A stretch of DNA of 64,000 bases from contig CM074185.1 in assembly GCA_037179385.1 (NCBI GenBank), positions 51,525,000 through 51,588,999 on the forward strand. Reading direction: 5' to 3'. Origin of the DNA: Holothuria scabra (Eukaryota; Echinodermata; Holothuroidea; Aspidochirotida; Holothuriidae). The translations under genes were made by a program, and so were the position numbers. This document shows, piece by piece, positions 45,481 to 56,844 of this stretch (position 1 is the stretch's first letter; every line of letters begins with the position of its first letter). The notes under the pieces are model-generated. The model saw nothing but the letters and a program-made list of their open reading frames with translations, was not told the origin of the DNA and did not search any database.

Positions 45481-46720
45481 TGGTGAAATAAGTCTAGAAG
45501 GACGAGGCTAAGCGGAAAGCCACCATTGGTTAACGCGACGCCCATGGAAAATTTGTCACGACCCCTCAGATAGCCCAAAACGCCATTTCCCAGTCTGTTA
45601 TAAGCAAGGCCTACACAAGCATTAACGGCTGGGGTGAGTCAAATTGACGTGAAGCATCGCGAATCTGGAGTTAAGCGCATAACCCTTTGAAAACCTCGAA
45701 AACGACTGTCTAAGCGGTGCGCCGCCATCAGTTGGCGCGGAGCGTAAGAAAACGTTAAAAAATCGCGACCCCTCAGTTAGCCGGAAATGACACTTCAGAT
45801 GCTGTATGAGCAAAGCCCACACAGATTTTTTAGCACGGGAGTAACTTAAATTAACGTGAAACTTTACAGACCTGAAGCCTGGTGGGATAAGTCTTAGAGG
45901 ACGAGTCTGACGACTATCTAAGAGGAATGCCATTATCAGTTCGCGAGGAGCGCACAGAAAATTTGGAAAAGTCACGACCCCTCAGATAGCTAGAAACGGC
46001 ATTCCCCAGGCTGATAAAAGCAAGGCTTACACAGTCAATTTTAGCAGGGATTGAACGAATTCGGTTAAGCATTACAGGTCTTAAGTATGGGGGATAAACT
46101 TTTGAAGATCAGGAAAACGACAGTTAGGCGCAGAGCATACAGAAAAGTTTGAAAAATCGCCACCCATCAGAAAGCCGGAAATGGCACTTCCCTGGCTTTT
46201 ATAAGCTCCCCTTCTGCGAAAACTATCAAGGTATACTGCTTGTGGCGAAATACTGATGTCATCTTGAAATAAAGGCGGAAAGTAGTATGACGAATATAGC
46301 GAGGAAAGCCTTAGCTACCTTTTTATTTTATAGTTGCCATTCTCATAATAACCATGCCTTACACAGATAAATGGCCCCTTACATTTTCAAAGGAATGGTG
46401 TATAACGAACTATTGTCTTTAACGGGAAAAGGATGGGTGTAGGCGCACTGGTCGAGAAAATAACTGTTAATAAAAATCTTATTGCATTTTCACAACTACA
46501 AAGTTAAGATTGTCAACAGTGAGCTACCCTGATTTGCAATCATTGCATTGTAAATCTAATTAGCGGAGCGCCACGATAGTTAGCGGAGAGCATACAAAAA
46601 AAAAAAAAAAAATGAAAAATCACGACTTTTCGAAATTTCCGAAATAGCATTTTACAGACTTTTAAGTAACTCCAAGGAGATGTTAGCTCCAAGTAGTCGT
46701 TACTTTGGACTTTCTTTTGC
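45481..46720. repeat. Tandem ~200-bp modules with palindromic core
   Basis: Cores lie near 45525, 45727, 45936, 46125 and 46565; the best is CATCAGTTGGCGCGGAGCG. Each is followed by a GAAAAATCGCGACCCCTCAG-type and CCGGAAATGGCACTTCC-type block. The same module recurs singly elsewhere. Confidence 0.65.
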
Positions 46721-47839
46721 AATGAAAAATTCCCTCCTATAAGAAACTAAAAATTGCGATGCGATCAGAAAATTACCAGGAAAAATGTACCATTTTAATT
46801 TTCCGGTCAAATTTTGGGCTCTTTATTCACGTGGGTACTCTTCTTTTAACACCTCCCTGAATGGTTACAGTCCCACAACGCTTTGCAGCTTCCGCACGAA
46901 CAATATTCCACCATGTTAAGCAAAATCATCTCCAGACTCTGAAGTGAAACTGAAGTACTGTATGTATAATTGTTTTCTGTAGGCTCCCAGAACCTGTAAC
47001 CAAGTTTTATTTTGTTTTGGAATATTGCATAAAAATTTTACAGTGACTATGATGCTTTTTTATTTTTCGAGCAAATTCTGGAAAGAATTCAGGTACTCTT
47101 ACCAGTTTTAAGGGATAAAAAGCTTGCCAGTTTGTTTAAGACTTAAATGGCGGTCAGATGTTTTTGAACCCCTGCTCGAAATTTAAATCTTACGAAAATT
47201 TAGGAGGCAGTCTTCTCCCTGCCCCATTTGCCTATGGTTTAAAGGGTGAGGGCTTTAACCCTCTCTTTGATTTTTTGTGTCTTTGTATAAAGTATGTACC
47301 ATATCAGCTACCGTTAACTTTAAAATTTTTGTTTATTTAACACTTGTAAAAGAATTAAATCTGTGAGGGGTGTGAGGGTTCAGTACGCTTCGGCTACGCT
47401 AGCGCTTCAGAACATGTACCTTAACAGCCTGACGGACTTACTTAACAGACGTCAAGTCTGTCAGAGGACAAATAAAGTGTCTGTTCCGCTCACCTGGCTT
47501 ATCCCTGCCGCGCTTGTATACATGAAGTTTCAATAGAGGGACTCAATGACTGACAAATATCTGTGGTGGGTGGAGGTCAAGAGGATAGCTCACTCTCCAT
47601 GGACTCCCATCCGGTTAAAAAAATTTGGCTTTTGGAAAGAGGATAGAATGCAACATTTTCTATATTTGAAAACATGTTTTAACACACATGACCACAAATC
47701 TAGGCTCGGGCACTCATAACAGAAATTTGCCAGTCTCAGAATCTTCACGAACAGTTGGATTCCACAACAAAACCCATCGGCAAATCACCAGGTGACGAGG
47801 CAATCCGTCTTCCAAATGAGGACAGCACGATATTCATAA
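46721..47839. other. No recognised feature
   Basis: AT-rich with decayed similarity to 4720-5040 around 46960-47200. GCTTCGGCTACGCTAGCG at about 47386 is a small palindrome-rich patch. No gene recognised. Confidence 0.4.
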
Positions 47840-49520
47840 CGGTTTTCATTCGTAAGGTTTATTATTCATAAGGGTCGTTATACTAATTACATTATGAACG
47901 GTAAAAGTAAGGTTCATTATTCATAAGGTTCATCTTTCATACAAATTAACTAGAGAAAAGGTTCATTATTCATAGGGTTCGCTATTCGAAATCGAAAAGA
48001 AGGTCCGTTGTTCATAATCGCAAATGGTTCGATATTCATAATTCAGGAAAAGGTTCAATTCTCATGATCGACAATAAGGATCGATATTCATAATCGCAAA
48101 AAGGGTTCGTTGTTCATAATTGAGATAAGGTTTGCTATTCATAATCCCTTCCCCCAAAATTCGACTAGTCTTTTTGAAAGGCCAATTACAAGTAATCAAT
48201 CCAGGGAAAATATGTAAAAATACTGTTAACACCCTGTAGACCAGTGGCGTCACCAGACTTTTCATTCTGGGGGGCACTGGGGTGGCACAACAATATTGCA
48301 GGGGGCACTGCCAAATTCCACACATGGCGCCGTAGGCGCCACCGAGCGCGAAGCGCGATGCTCAGCGGGTGGGGTCCAGGGGGCGAATCCCCCGAAAGCT
48401 CCTGGGTTTTAGCGTGTTTGTGAGGCACTAAAGTCGCTATTTAAGTGTTCTTCTATTGACTTAACACTGGTCTCAAAAATACCTCCAGAGTAACTTCCAG
48501 TAAGAAGTTTTGGTAAAAAAGTGATTCAACTACCAAGTGAAGATCCGGCTGACATTTTGAAAAAGGGCGAGATGAACTATTGAGAACAGAATTTGATGAG
48601 CAGTTCAATGTGTGTCTCGGTTGGGGTCCGGGGGGCGAAGCTCCGGAAGTTCCTGGGTCTTAAGGGGTTTGTTAGGTATTCAGGTCGTTATTTACGGTTA
48701 TTCTGTTTTCTTTACACTGGACTCAAAAAAAAAAAAACTTCCAGGGCAACTTCAATTAAGAATTTATTGGTAACAAAACCAGTGAAACCACTTTCAAGAG
48801 CGCATCCGGCTGATATTTAGAAGAAGGAGAGCTGAACTCGAAAGAGAAAGAGTAAGCAGTTAGATGTGATCCTCTTAAGGAAAAAATGTAGGCCTATATA
48901 ATTATGCTTTAACGGTTACCTGAGCTATGCGCCACCTTCAGTTAGCGAAGTTGGAAGTGTGCAGAAATTTTTGAAAAACGCAACCCCTCAGGCAGCCCGA
49001 AATGGCATTTTCCAGGTGTTTTTGCGATATTTTTAGTTGAAAAGTATGAAAATTACTGTCTTTTCTCGTCAAAAGAAGAATCCAATCTTAAATATTTTCG
49101 TAGTCACACTCTGACTAAAAAAGGCATATCCTTTTTTATAAATCTCAAACCTCATTTGGGGGGGGGGGGCACAAGATTTTTCAGGGGGCATGTGCCCCCC
49201 TGGCCCCTTTTGGTGACGCCACTGCTGTAGACAAGACGTCGGCCTATCTTCCAAGGGAATTTTAAGGACTTGCCCCCTTGCCATGAGATACAGGAAGCCT
49301 TCAAAGCTGGAAAATGCCTTTTTCCATTACCGTATTATGAATGTTGAACTCTTTTTCCTATTAGGAATATCGAACCACTTCTCTAATTATGAATAACGAA
49401 CCCTTTCTCCTATAACGAACCCCCTTTTTATTTATGAATAACAAACCTAATGAACAACGAACTTTTTTTACGATTATGCATAACGGACCTTATGAATAAT
49501 GAACTGACTAAAGAACCTTA
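47840..49520. repeat. TTATTCATAA/GGTTCG repeat in inverted arms around a hAT element
   Basis: From 47855 to 48150 the motif GGTTC(A/G)..ATTCATAA recurs about ten times. From 49330 to 49510 the reverse complement TTATGAATAACGAACC recurs. The hAT element 48242-49224 lies between the two arms, and the 250-bp TTAA MITE starts at the right edge (49522). The host repeat is therefore a long imperfect palindrome. Confidence 0.65.
48242..49224. mobile_element. hAT-like non-autonomous element, 8-bp TSD CTGTAGAC
   Basis: It begins CAGTGGCGTCACCAG and ends TTGGTGACGCCACTG, 14-bp perfect inverted ends. The direct duplication CTGTAGAC at 48234-48241 and 49225-49232 is exact. A G run lies at 49158-49167. 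A palindromic-core module lies at about 48930 and GAAGCTCCGG-type repeats at 48370 and 48630. The 983-bp element has no transposase frame. Confidence 0.92.
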
Positions 49521-49521
49521 A

Positions 49522-49771
49522 CCCTTTACCGTTGTGCTCCGATCGGGGCATATTTGCGCGCCTCGGGAGTGGGCGGAAAAGCGGACGTAGCCCGCCCTGC
49601 ATCGGCTTCCGTGGGCCATTGACCCCTTGACCTTAAACTATTGTCTCTCTCGTTGTTGTGGCCGAATTTCGGGTAGCTACTCGCAGTTTCGAGCTCCGCG
49701 TGAAACAGCAAACATGGGTGACAGCCGAGCTCTCCGCATGGGTCCAAAAGGACCCAAACAACGGTAAAGGG
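49522..49771. mobile_element. 250-bp piggyBac-like MITE, copy 1
   Basis: TTAA at 49518-49521 and 49772-49775. The ends CCCTTTACCGTTGT and ACAACGGTAAAGGG are exact 14-bp inverted repeats. CCGATCGG and GGGTCC/GGACCC palindromes lie just inside. It is nearly identical to the inverted copy at 56590-56840, differing at roughly 15-20 positions by eye, which suggests recent activity. Confidence 0.9.
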
Positions 49772-49775
49772 TTAA

Positions 49776-50625
49776 TATGAACGCTGGCCCTTATTAAAAA
49801 CGAAACTTATTAATATCGGGAAGACCCCTTCCAATACATAAAATGCTGTTAACTTTTGCAGCTATACGAGTGCATGAGTTTTGTATCAGACGGAATATTG
49901 GTTTATACGAAAACAGAAAGATCGGAAACACGCCGAATATAGTTTATGTCGTGCAGGCCACTTGTTTACATCCAAATAAAATACAGACTTCTTCAAATAT
50001 GTTGTTGAGATGCAAGTTGTAAAGCACGGAGAGTGCCATTTCGAGTGAGGTAACAAGGGGCAGGCTGGTGGGACAAAAGCCCTTGCGTTGAGCAATACGC
50101 TGTTTAATCAGGGAGCTGCAACTAGATTAATAACATTTTGGTTGATCTACGGGAACATCTCACTTTTCCTTATTGAGTGTTTTTCTGCAGTGAAGTTCAC
50201 CTTGATCAGTGATCTTTATAGCTCTGTAGAAGTATTTTCAGATACAGGCACGGGAATCCGCAGAAAAAGTTCCAACGGGACCCCAGCCAGAACTTCTTCG
50301 TTCAATGTGGCGATTCCCCGTAAAGAATTGCCAAAATGGTGACGTCCTTTACAGTTATTTCTGTAGATACGATTTTACTGCCAATTTTCTAACCAATAAT
50401 TGGTTTAAGTCAGGCCTGTCGCGGCTTTTTTCCAGCTGTGACTTACTGGCTTGTTTTCCCTACTCCATTGCTTATGCCTCATACCAAACCCAATGACTCC
50501 ACATGTTTTAGCCATCTCATGCTGGCAACTAATAATCCAGAATCTATCAGAGAACTTCCTGTTCAGGTATCTTGAGATCAATATAAGTTAAAGGTGTTTC
50601 CTCCCCCCCCCCCCCTTCAAAGACT
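49776..50625. other. No recognised feature
   Basis: No gene or transposon end recognised. A C run lies at 50602-50615. Confidence 0.4.
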
Positions 50626-50629
50626 ATAT

Positions 50630-51093
50630 TGTAATGCCGTTAGGACAGCATTTTGTAGGCCTTTCTTAGCATCCGTAGATTTCAGGTGTGAGACCTCCAG
50701 TTCTCATGCTCTGCCCATGTGATCATCCAGGGGCGACCTAGAGCCGGAAGGTCGGAGGTCAGCAGACATGTATCTGGCTTGATCTGCGACCTGTCCTCCT
50801 CGTGGCTCGCCAGTCGAGAACTAGTCTCCGACTCGGTAGGTTGTGTTTTCGTATTCGTCCTGTCTTTGTTTCGTCCTTTTCGTTATTTTTCGTTGTCTTC
50901 GGACAAGTTTATATTTCGTACTGGGTACGATTGCTTGTAACTAACTATAAATAGATTTTGGTAACCGTATTCCCCTGTTCTGTTTCTGTTATTCTACCTC
51001 TTCCGACCGTCGTTTGAATATCGCGCCTGCTTTGAGTACTTTTGGGTGTTTGGATTTAAAGCGCCCCGACAACACTCCCCGAGTTGCGTTACA
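50630..51093 (+). mobile_element. Candidate solo LTR, 4-bp TSD ATAT
   Basis: It begins TGTAATGCCG and ends GCGTTACA, so TG..CA with TGTAA/TTACA inverted ends. ATAT occurs at 50626-50629 and 51094-51097. TATAAATAG at 50946-50954 could be the promoter of a + strand element. No internal region, primer-binding site or second LTR is present. Four bases of TSD in AT-rich DNA is weak support. Confidence 0.5.
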
Positions 51094-51137
51094 ATATGCT
51101 CATAGAGCAACAAGGTTGCTTTAAGCGGGGTTACTGA

Positions 51138-51212
51138 GGGAAGTTTCACCCGAGATAACGCTTTTTCCTCGGGTTACATTGGCTAAAACGTGCCATTCAA
51201 TTCTAGCAGCAT
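51138..51212. repeat. One-ended copy of the 117-bp MITE
   Basis: The right part of the 28015-28131 element: TTCACCCGAGA, TTGGCTAAAACG and CAATTCTAGC. The left end is missing. Confidence 0.6.
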
Positions 51213-51257
51213 GATTTTTGGTTTCGATGATAAGAGAAACCAATGCAATCATGATGG

Positions 51258-51316
51258 CGTGTGTGTGTATGTGTGTATGTATGTGTGTGTGTGTGTATGT
51301 GTGTGTGTGTGTTTGT
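51258..51316. repeat. (GT)n-rich microsatellite
   Basis: GT repeats with interspersed AT steps, just left of the 145-bp satellite. Confidence 0.85.
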
Positions 51317-51335
51317 GACACTTTGCTTGTTAACA

Positions 51336-52105
51336 CGATATCTCAAGATAGGAATGTCTGACAGTTTTCAAACTTGGTACATAGATGCGCCATATTAAGA
51401 GGAAGAACCCTATTGTTTTTGGTGGAGGTCAAAGGTCATCTGGGGTCACCAGGGGTCAAAGTCTAAAAACCTTATTAACACGATATCTCAAGGTTGGAAA
51501 CTTGGATAGATTTCATATGTGGTATGTGGATGCGTTATAGTCAGTAGATGGTCCCTATTGTTTTTGGCGGCGGTCAAAGGTCATCTGGGGTCACCGAGGG
51601 TCAAAGTCTGAAAATCTTGTTAACACGATATCTCAAGGCTGGAAGCTTGGATAGATTTCATATTTGGTATGTGGATGCGTTATAGTCAGTAGATAGTCCC
51701 TATTGTTTTTGGCCGAGGTCAAAGGTCATCTGGGGTCACCGGGGGTCAAAGTCTGAAAACCTTGTTAAAGCAATATCTCAAGGTAGGCAACTTGGATAGA
51801 TTTCATATTTGGTATGTGGATGCGTTATAGTCAGTAGATGGTCCCTATTGTTTTTGGCGGAGGTCAAAGGTCATCTGGGGTCAGCGGGGGTCAAAGTCTG
51901 AAAATCTTGTTAACACGATATCTCAAGGTTGGAAGCTTGGATAGATTTCATATTTGGTATGTGGATGCATTATGGTCAGTAGATGGTCCCTTTTGTTTTT
52001 GGCGGAGGTCAAAAGTCATCTGGGGTCACCGGGGGTCAAAGTCTGAAAACTTTGTTAAAGCAATATCTCAAGGTAGGAAACTTGGATAGATTTCATATTT
52101 GGTAT
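51336..52105 (+). repeat. 145-bp tandem satellite, about five and a third units
   Basis: CGATATCTCAAGG or CAATATCTCAAGG begins units at 51336, 51481, 51626, 51771, 51916 and 52061, exactly 145 bp apart. Each complete unit holds GTTTTTGGCGGAGGTCAAAGG-type sequence, including AGGTCAAAGGTCA (perfect at 51426, 51716 and 51861, one mismatch at 51571 and 52006). It breaks off at 52105 and resumes at about 53539. Confidence 0.92.
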
Positions 52106-53538
52106 TAGGGCTGTCAGCGATTAGCCATTAATCGCCAGCCAAGTAATCGTTTAGAAAAATGGTACTTGCGATTAATCGCATCTCATGCCCTTGGACTCTG
52201 ACTTGCGTTAAGTAAACAAGGTATAGTCCTTCTTCACAAGTTTAGCTGCCTTGACAAAGCAATCGATGTCTACAGTATGAACAACAAGCTCAAAAATTGC
52301 GCAGAGCTATGACATTCACCTTTTATCCACCCAACCCCCTGTAGTTTACATGTGAGTATGTGCAGTGTCATGGGGGACGTTTTAATCCGTGAACCCCAAA
52401 CATGGAACCTGTTGTGACAGGCTTTACTTCAACACCACCAATACATTTGTAATGAACATAATTTACAATGAAATTTGAAAGCACTAAACGTATGCATACA
52501 CCACAGTGTCTTTTACGTGCCCTGTGCGCCATTGTGCACTTCACCGTAATAGTTCAATTTCAACAGCCACTTGTCAATTCGCTACTAGCGTACGTCTCCC
52601 AAAATTTCAACTTGAAATCGACAAATTTCAAAAAATTACAAGTTCAGCTTTCTAACCATGTTATTCCTGCCCTTGTATCACGTAGGAGTGTTTGTAAGTC
52701 ATGAACTGAAAAAAGTTTCAAAAATGTTTCCATCGCTGTTTATCAAGACCAACAGCGTACATAACAGCAGTTGCACACGTTAGCAGCCGGCTGAAAATCG
52801 TTTATATGCCGCTGCTTCGTGCTATACATCGAACGAACTTCTGTTGCGAAGAATCGTACTCACTGATTGGCTGCTTGCGTTTAATGAATGAAGCGGCTTC
52901 TTTAAAAGTTTGGTGATTCCCCGCTTCGAACGTAATTATTGAGGGAGGGTGTCATGTTATTGCCAATTGAAGTACACCCATTCTCTAAGCGCTTTTAACG
53001 ATACACGTACGCCTAGGTACGTAGCCGATCAGCCAGCTGAAGGCATGTATATTACACTCTGCATGTAGCTAGCAGCTAGCAGGTCTTGTTTATGTGCTGC
53101 GAACGTACGTACGTACGACTATTTACACAGTACAGCTCAGGCGGTAACTTAAACATAAAATGATCGGTGAAAACTACGTAGCCTACTATTGTTAGCTCTG
53201 ACGTTACATTTTGTTCTGTAAACGTAGGTGGCTAGGCCCTAGGCCTAGTTTTTGTTGTGGCTTCAAGCCACACTACTTTTGGGAGGAAATTAGAAATGAA
53301 ACAAATGGGGTAGATTGGGCAAGTGTCAAAATTAAATATATCGTAGTGGGACCTGCAGCTGTCTGCATAGGGCTCGTCGGCTACTTTCGCCGTGGATACT
53401 GTATTATGGCCTAGCCTAGGCCTATACTTTGTGAACGATCGTTGCTTTGAAATACTGAAACTTCATCTAGCTACTGGTGTGTGGTGTAACGATATATATC
53501 AACCTTCAATGGAAGCAATTGTCTAAAAATTGCTTGAT
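52106..53538. mobile_element. Insertion interrupting the satellite, hAT-like left end
   Basis: It begins TAGGGCTGTCAGCGATTAG next to CATTAATCG, a terminus style common in hAT elements. No matching right end or target duplication was found. The interior is GC-richer with repeated CGTACG and TAGCTAGC palindromes at 53000-53120. The 67-residue frame 53211-53414 is not recognised. Confidence 0.45.
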
Positions 53539-54300
53539 TGGTGGGTCAGGAGATGGTCTGTAATGTTTTTGGTGGAGGTCGAAGGTCTCCTGGGGGCACA
53601 TGGGGTCAAAGTCTGAAAATCTCGTTATCATGATAGCTCAAGGTAGAAAGCTTGGATTAATTTCATATTTGGTATGTGGATGCGTTATGGTCAGGAAGTA
53701 ATTCCTTTTGTTTGTGGCAGAGGTCAAAGGTCATACGGGGTCACCAGGGGTCAAAGTCTGAAAATCTTTTTAACACGATATCTCAAGGTAGAAAGCTTGG
53801 GTAGATTTCATATTTAGCCTAGTATGTGGGTGCGTTTTAGTCAGTAGATGGTCCCTATTGTTTTTTGCGGAGGTCAAAGTTCATCTGGGGCCACCTGGGG
53901 TCAAAGTCTGAAAATCTCGTTAACATGATAGGTCTATCTCAAGATAGCAAGCTTGGATAAACTTCATTGTTTGGTATGTGGGTGCGTTATGATCAGGAAG
54001 TGGTTCCTTTTGTTTGTGGCAGAGGTTAAAGGTCATCTGAGGTCACCGGGGGTCAAAGTTTGACATTTTAATGCGATATCTCAAGGTAGGAAACTTGAAT
54101 AGAATTCGTATTTGGTAATGGTATGTGGATGGGTTATGCTCAGGAAATGGTCTATGTGGTTTTTGGCGGAGGGCAAAGGCAGAGATGCCAAGTATCTCAA
54201 TTTAGGCGGAATAATTGCGATTTTCCACGTTCGATTCATCCCCATTGTTTTTGGCAGAAACGAAAGGTCATCTGGGGTCCCCAGGGGTCAAAGTCAAGGA
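53539..54300 (+). repeat. 145-bp satellite, second block, more diverged
   Basis: It continues the array of 51336-52105, with unit starts near 53631, 53776, 53926 and 54074. AGGTCAAAGGTCA is perfect at 53721-53733. Small insertions (for example near 53816 and 53931) break the strict spacing. Confidence 0.85.
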
Positions 54301-54565
54301 ACCTTTTTAAGTAGCCTACAATCTTTCAAGATAGTTGTTTGTCCATCTGTCTGTCTGTTGTTTGCCTGTCTAGCTATGTATGGCTTTTATTGAGGTCAAA
54401 AGGTTATCTGGAATGACAAAATTATTTTTTGAACATGCTAGTATGTAGTAGTTTGTTAGTTAGTAGTTTGAATGAGAAGGTAATGGTGCATGATGGTACT
54501 CTTTAAAACATTATGATCATCGAAACCTCAATGCATTTTTGCATTCTGGTTAAAAGAAGGGTTAA

Positions 54566-55400
54566 AGGCCATTTCAAGTTTTGATATGTTAAAGGGGCGC
54601 TTATTCTTAGCATTTTGGTGAAATTTGCTTTGAAATCCGACATGTGGTTTGCAAGATATTAGCAAGTAAAGTTGTCCATTTTTCAAAAAACAATGAACTT
54701 GGAGCAAGCACATATGACATTACATTCCCACATTAAAGGCTCTATGCTCTCACCCCAAACCTTACCAATTCTCCTAACCTTAAGCCTCTCCCACAATTGG
54801 CTGAAATTCATCCTCATCAAGAAACAATCTCAGTTTATTGCTTCAGGCTGAGTATAGAAAAGCCCATTGTGTACAATTAAAACATTCCCTGTATATTCCA
54901 TGCTGTGTTATGTAAGCTTTGGTACTCTGCTTTGTTTGAATTTGCTGTCAGTCAAAGAGCTGAGCCAATTGAGAATTTCGGTAAACCCCTACCAAAACTG
55001 TAGTTTGGGGTGAGAGGGTTGGCCCTTTAATGGATATTCTTTTGTTTTTCTTTAAACTTTACAGCCTATTTTCTCCTTAGCAGTCCCATATTATCAAAGT
55101 GCAGTGATTGCATGAGTAGCATGAAAACTTTTCAATCTTATAACCCCCATGGGGAGGTCCTATTCATATTTACGTCATGGTCAAAGCAACAATTCGAAAA
55201 AACAAAGCATTCCTTGTCAATTTGAGGAAGTTATATAATCTCTGCTGCCCTCAGTTTCACTTTGGAACATCAATCGAGCAACTTCATTTGGTGATATCTC
55301 GAGAAATACATGTCGGATTTGAATGGAAATTTAACCACACTAAGTAGATTTCATTCTGCTTCTCACATGTGAAAATCAATGTTTTGCTTAAACTTCCACT
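54566..55400 (-). mobile_element. TTAA element, 555-bp family, with nested MITE
   Basis: TTAA at 54562-54565 and 55401-55404. Without the nested 300-bp-family MITE and its TTAA it is about 541 bp and matches 36680-37234 in reverse orientation. Confidence 0.72.
54737..55026. mobile_element. TTAA MITE, 300-bp family, nested
   Basis: TTAA at 54733-54736 and 55027-55030. It ends GTTTGGGGTGAGAGGGTTGG then CCCT; the left end is AGGCTCTATGCTCTCACCCC. It lies inside the 555-bp TTAA element, so it inserted later. Confidence 0.8.
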
Positions 55401-55404
55401 TTAA

Positions 55405-56112
55405 AGACTTCGGTGTGACCTGCCAAGAAGTCAAACTCCGGACCTCCCTCATGCAAGTCGGATGCTCTGTCCACTTACCCATGACCATTTGACGGACTTG
55501 TAGTTAGGAGTTTATCGGGGTGACAGATTAGACATCCCATCTAGGTTTACAGCTAGGGCTGCCAACATGTTGGTGGGATTTTCCCTTTTGAATACCGTTT
55601 GAAAAAATTGGTCTCCGATATCATAATACGTATTTCCCAAACGATTTGGCTTATGACCTTAGTGTAACAGCAGAAAGGCATTCTTTACCAGCCTCACTTC
55701 TTCAATTGACTTGCTAAAGAAAAAGGTACCATAGGTTTTAAGTTTATTCGGAGAATATACAGAACATTTGTTCTTCTTAAACACTCTCCTGATTATTTAG
55801 TTGACTTGTGAGGTAAGTGCAACGGAGTGTATTCTGTAATTCCACTCAACCTATTGCAACAGTGTGTCAGAATTTGTAACTTTCAAACAAGGGGTTTTAA
55901 TGAAACCTTTTTAAGATAGTAAATAACTTTGGAGGATGCTTTCAAAAATTGTCGTAGTAATATCCGTTTTAGAAATAGAAAAGCAGATTTTTCGTCGGTA
56001 CCACTGTGACTTAGTTGTTGCTCAGTAAAGCATTAGTTGGAGGTTAAGTGAGTGCATTTTAGCTTACTCTGTGTTTGTTATTGCACTCATGCCTTCGTAC
56101 TTATACGCCTAT
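55405..56112. other. No recognised feature
   Basis: No gene or repeat recognised in this AT-rich stretch. Confidence 0.4.
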
Positions 56113-56116
56113 TTAA

Positions 56117-56413
56117 TCTTTCACCCCAAACAGTTCCAACTCTTCTAACCTACTTACTTAAAGCCTATCCCACAACTTTCTAAAATTCATCCTCGTACAG
56201 ACACAATTTCATTTTGTTGCTTCATGTTGAGTATACAAAACTACATTGTGTAATCCAAACAAAATTAGTACAGTAGATGTCTACATAATGTCTATATGAG
56301 CTTTGGCACTCTGCATGATTTGAAATTGTTGTCAGTCAAAGAGCTGTGCAAATTGAGAATTTGTATGAAAGACTACTACTGACAGAAATTGTAGTGAGAT
56401 GAGAGATGTTTAG
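56117..56413. mobile_element. TTAA MITE, 300-bp family, decayed
   Basis: TTAA at 56113-56116, followed by TCACCCCAAACAGTTCCAAC. The interior matches the 61469 copy (CACTCTGCATGATTTG, GTCAGTCAAAGAGCTG). The right end is degraded (GTGAGATGAGAG). Confidence 0.65.
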
Positions 56414-56589
56414 ATTTTTAAATACATTGTTACTTGGTTCATCAGCCAAGTAATGATGATATTTGCGGATTTTATTGAATTTTTTCGGAGGTGGGGGTGG
56501 GGGGGGGGGGGAGTTTGGAGGTCATTTCCTCATTTCCTTTGACGGCATGCACCATGGATAACGGTACTCAAATAAAAACCTGCACTTAT

Positions 56590-56840
56590 CCCTTTACCGT
56601 TGTTTGGGTCCTTTTGGACCCATGCGGAGAGCTCGGCTGCCACACATCTTTACTGCTTCACGCGGAGCTCGAAACTGCGAGTAGCTACCTGAAAATTCGG
56701 CCACAAGAGCGAGAGAGACAATAGTTTAAGGTCACGGGGTCAATGGCCTACGGAAGCCGATGCGGGGCGGGCTACGTCCGCTTTTCCGCCCAATCCCGAG
56801 GCGCGCAAATATGCCCCGATCGGAGCACAACGGTAAAGGG
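56590..56840. mobile_element. 250-bp piggyBac-like MITE, copy 2
   Basis: It begins CCCTTTACCGTTGT and ends ACAACGGTAAAGGG. It is flanked by TTAT (56586-56589, presumably a mutated TTAA) and TTAA (56841-56844). It is reverse-complementary to 49522-49771 along its whole length. Confidence 0.88.
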
Positions 56841-56844
56841 TTAA

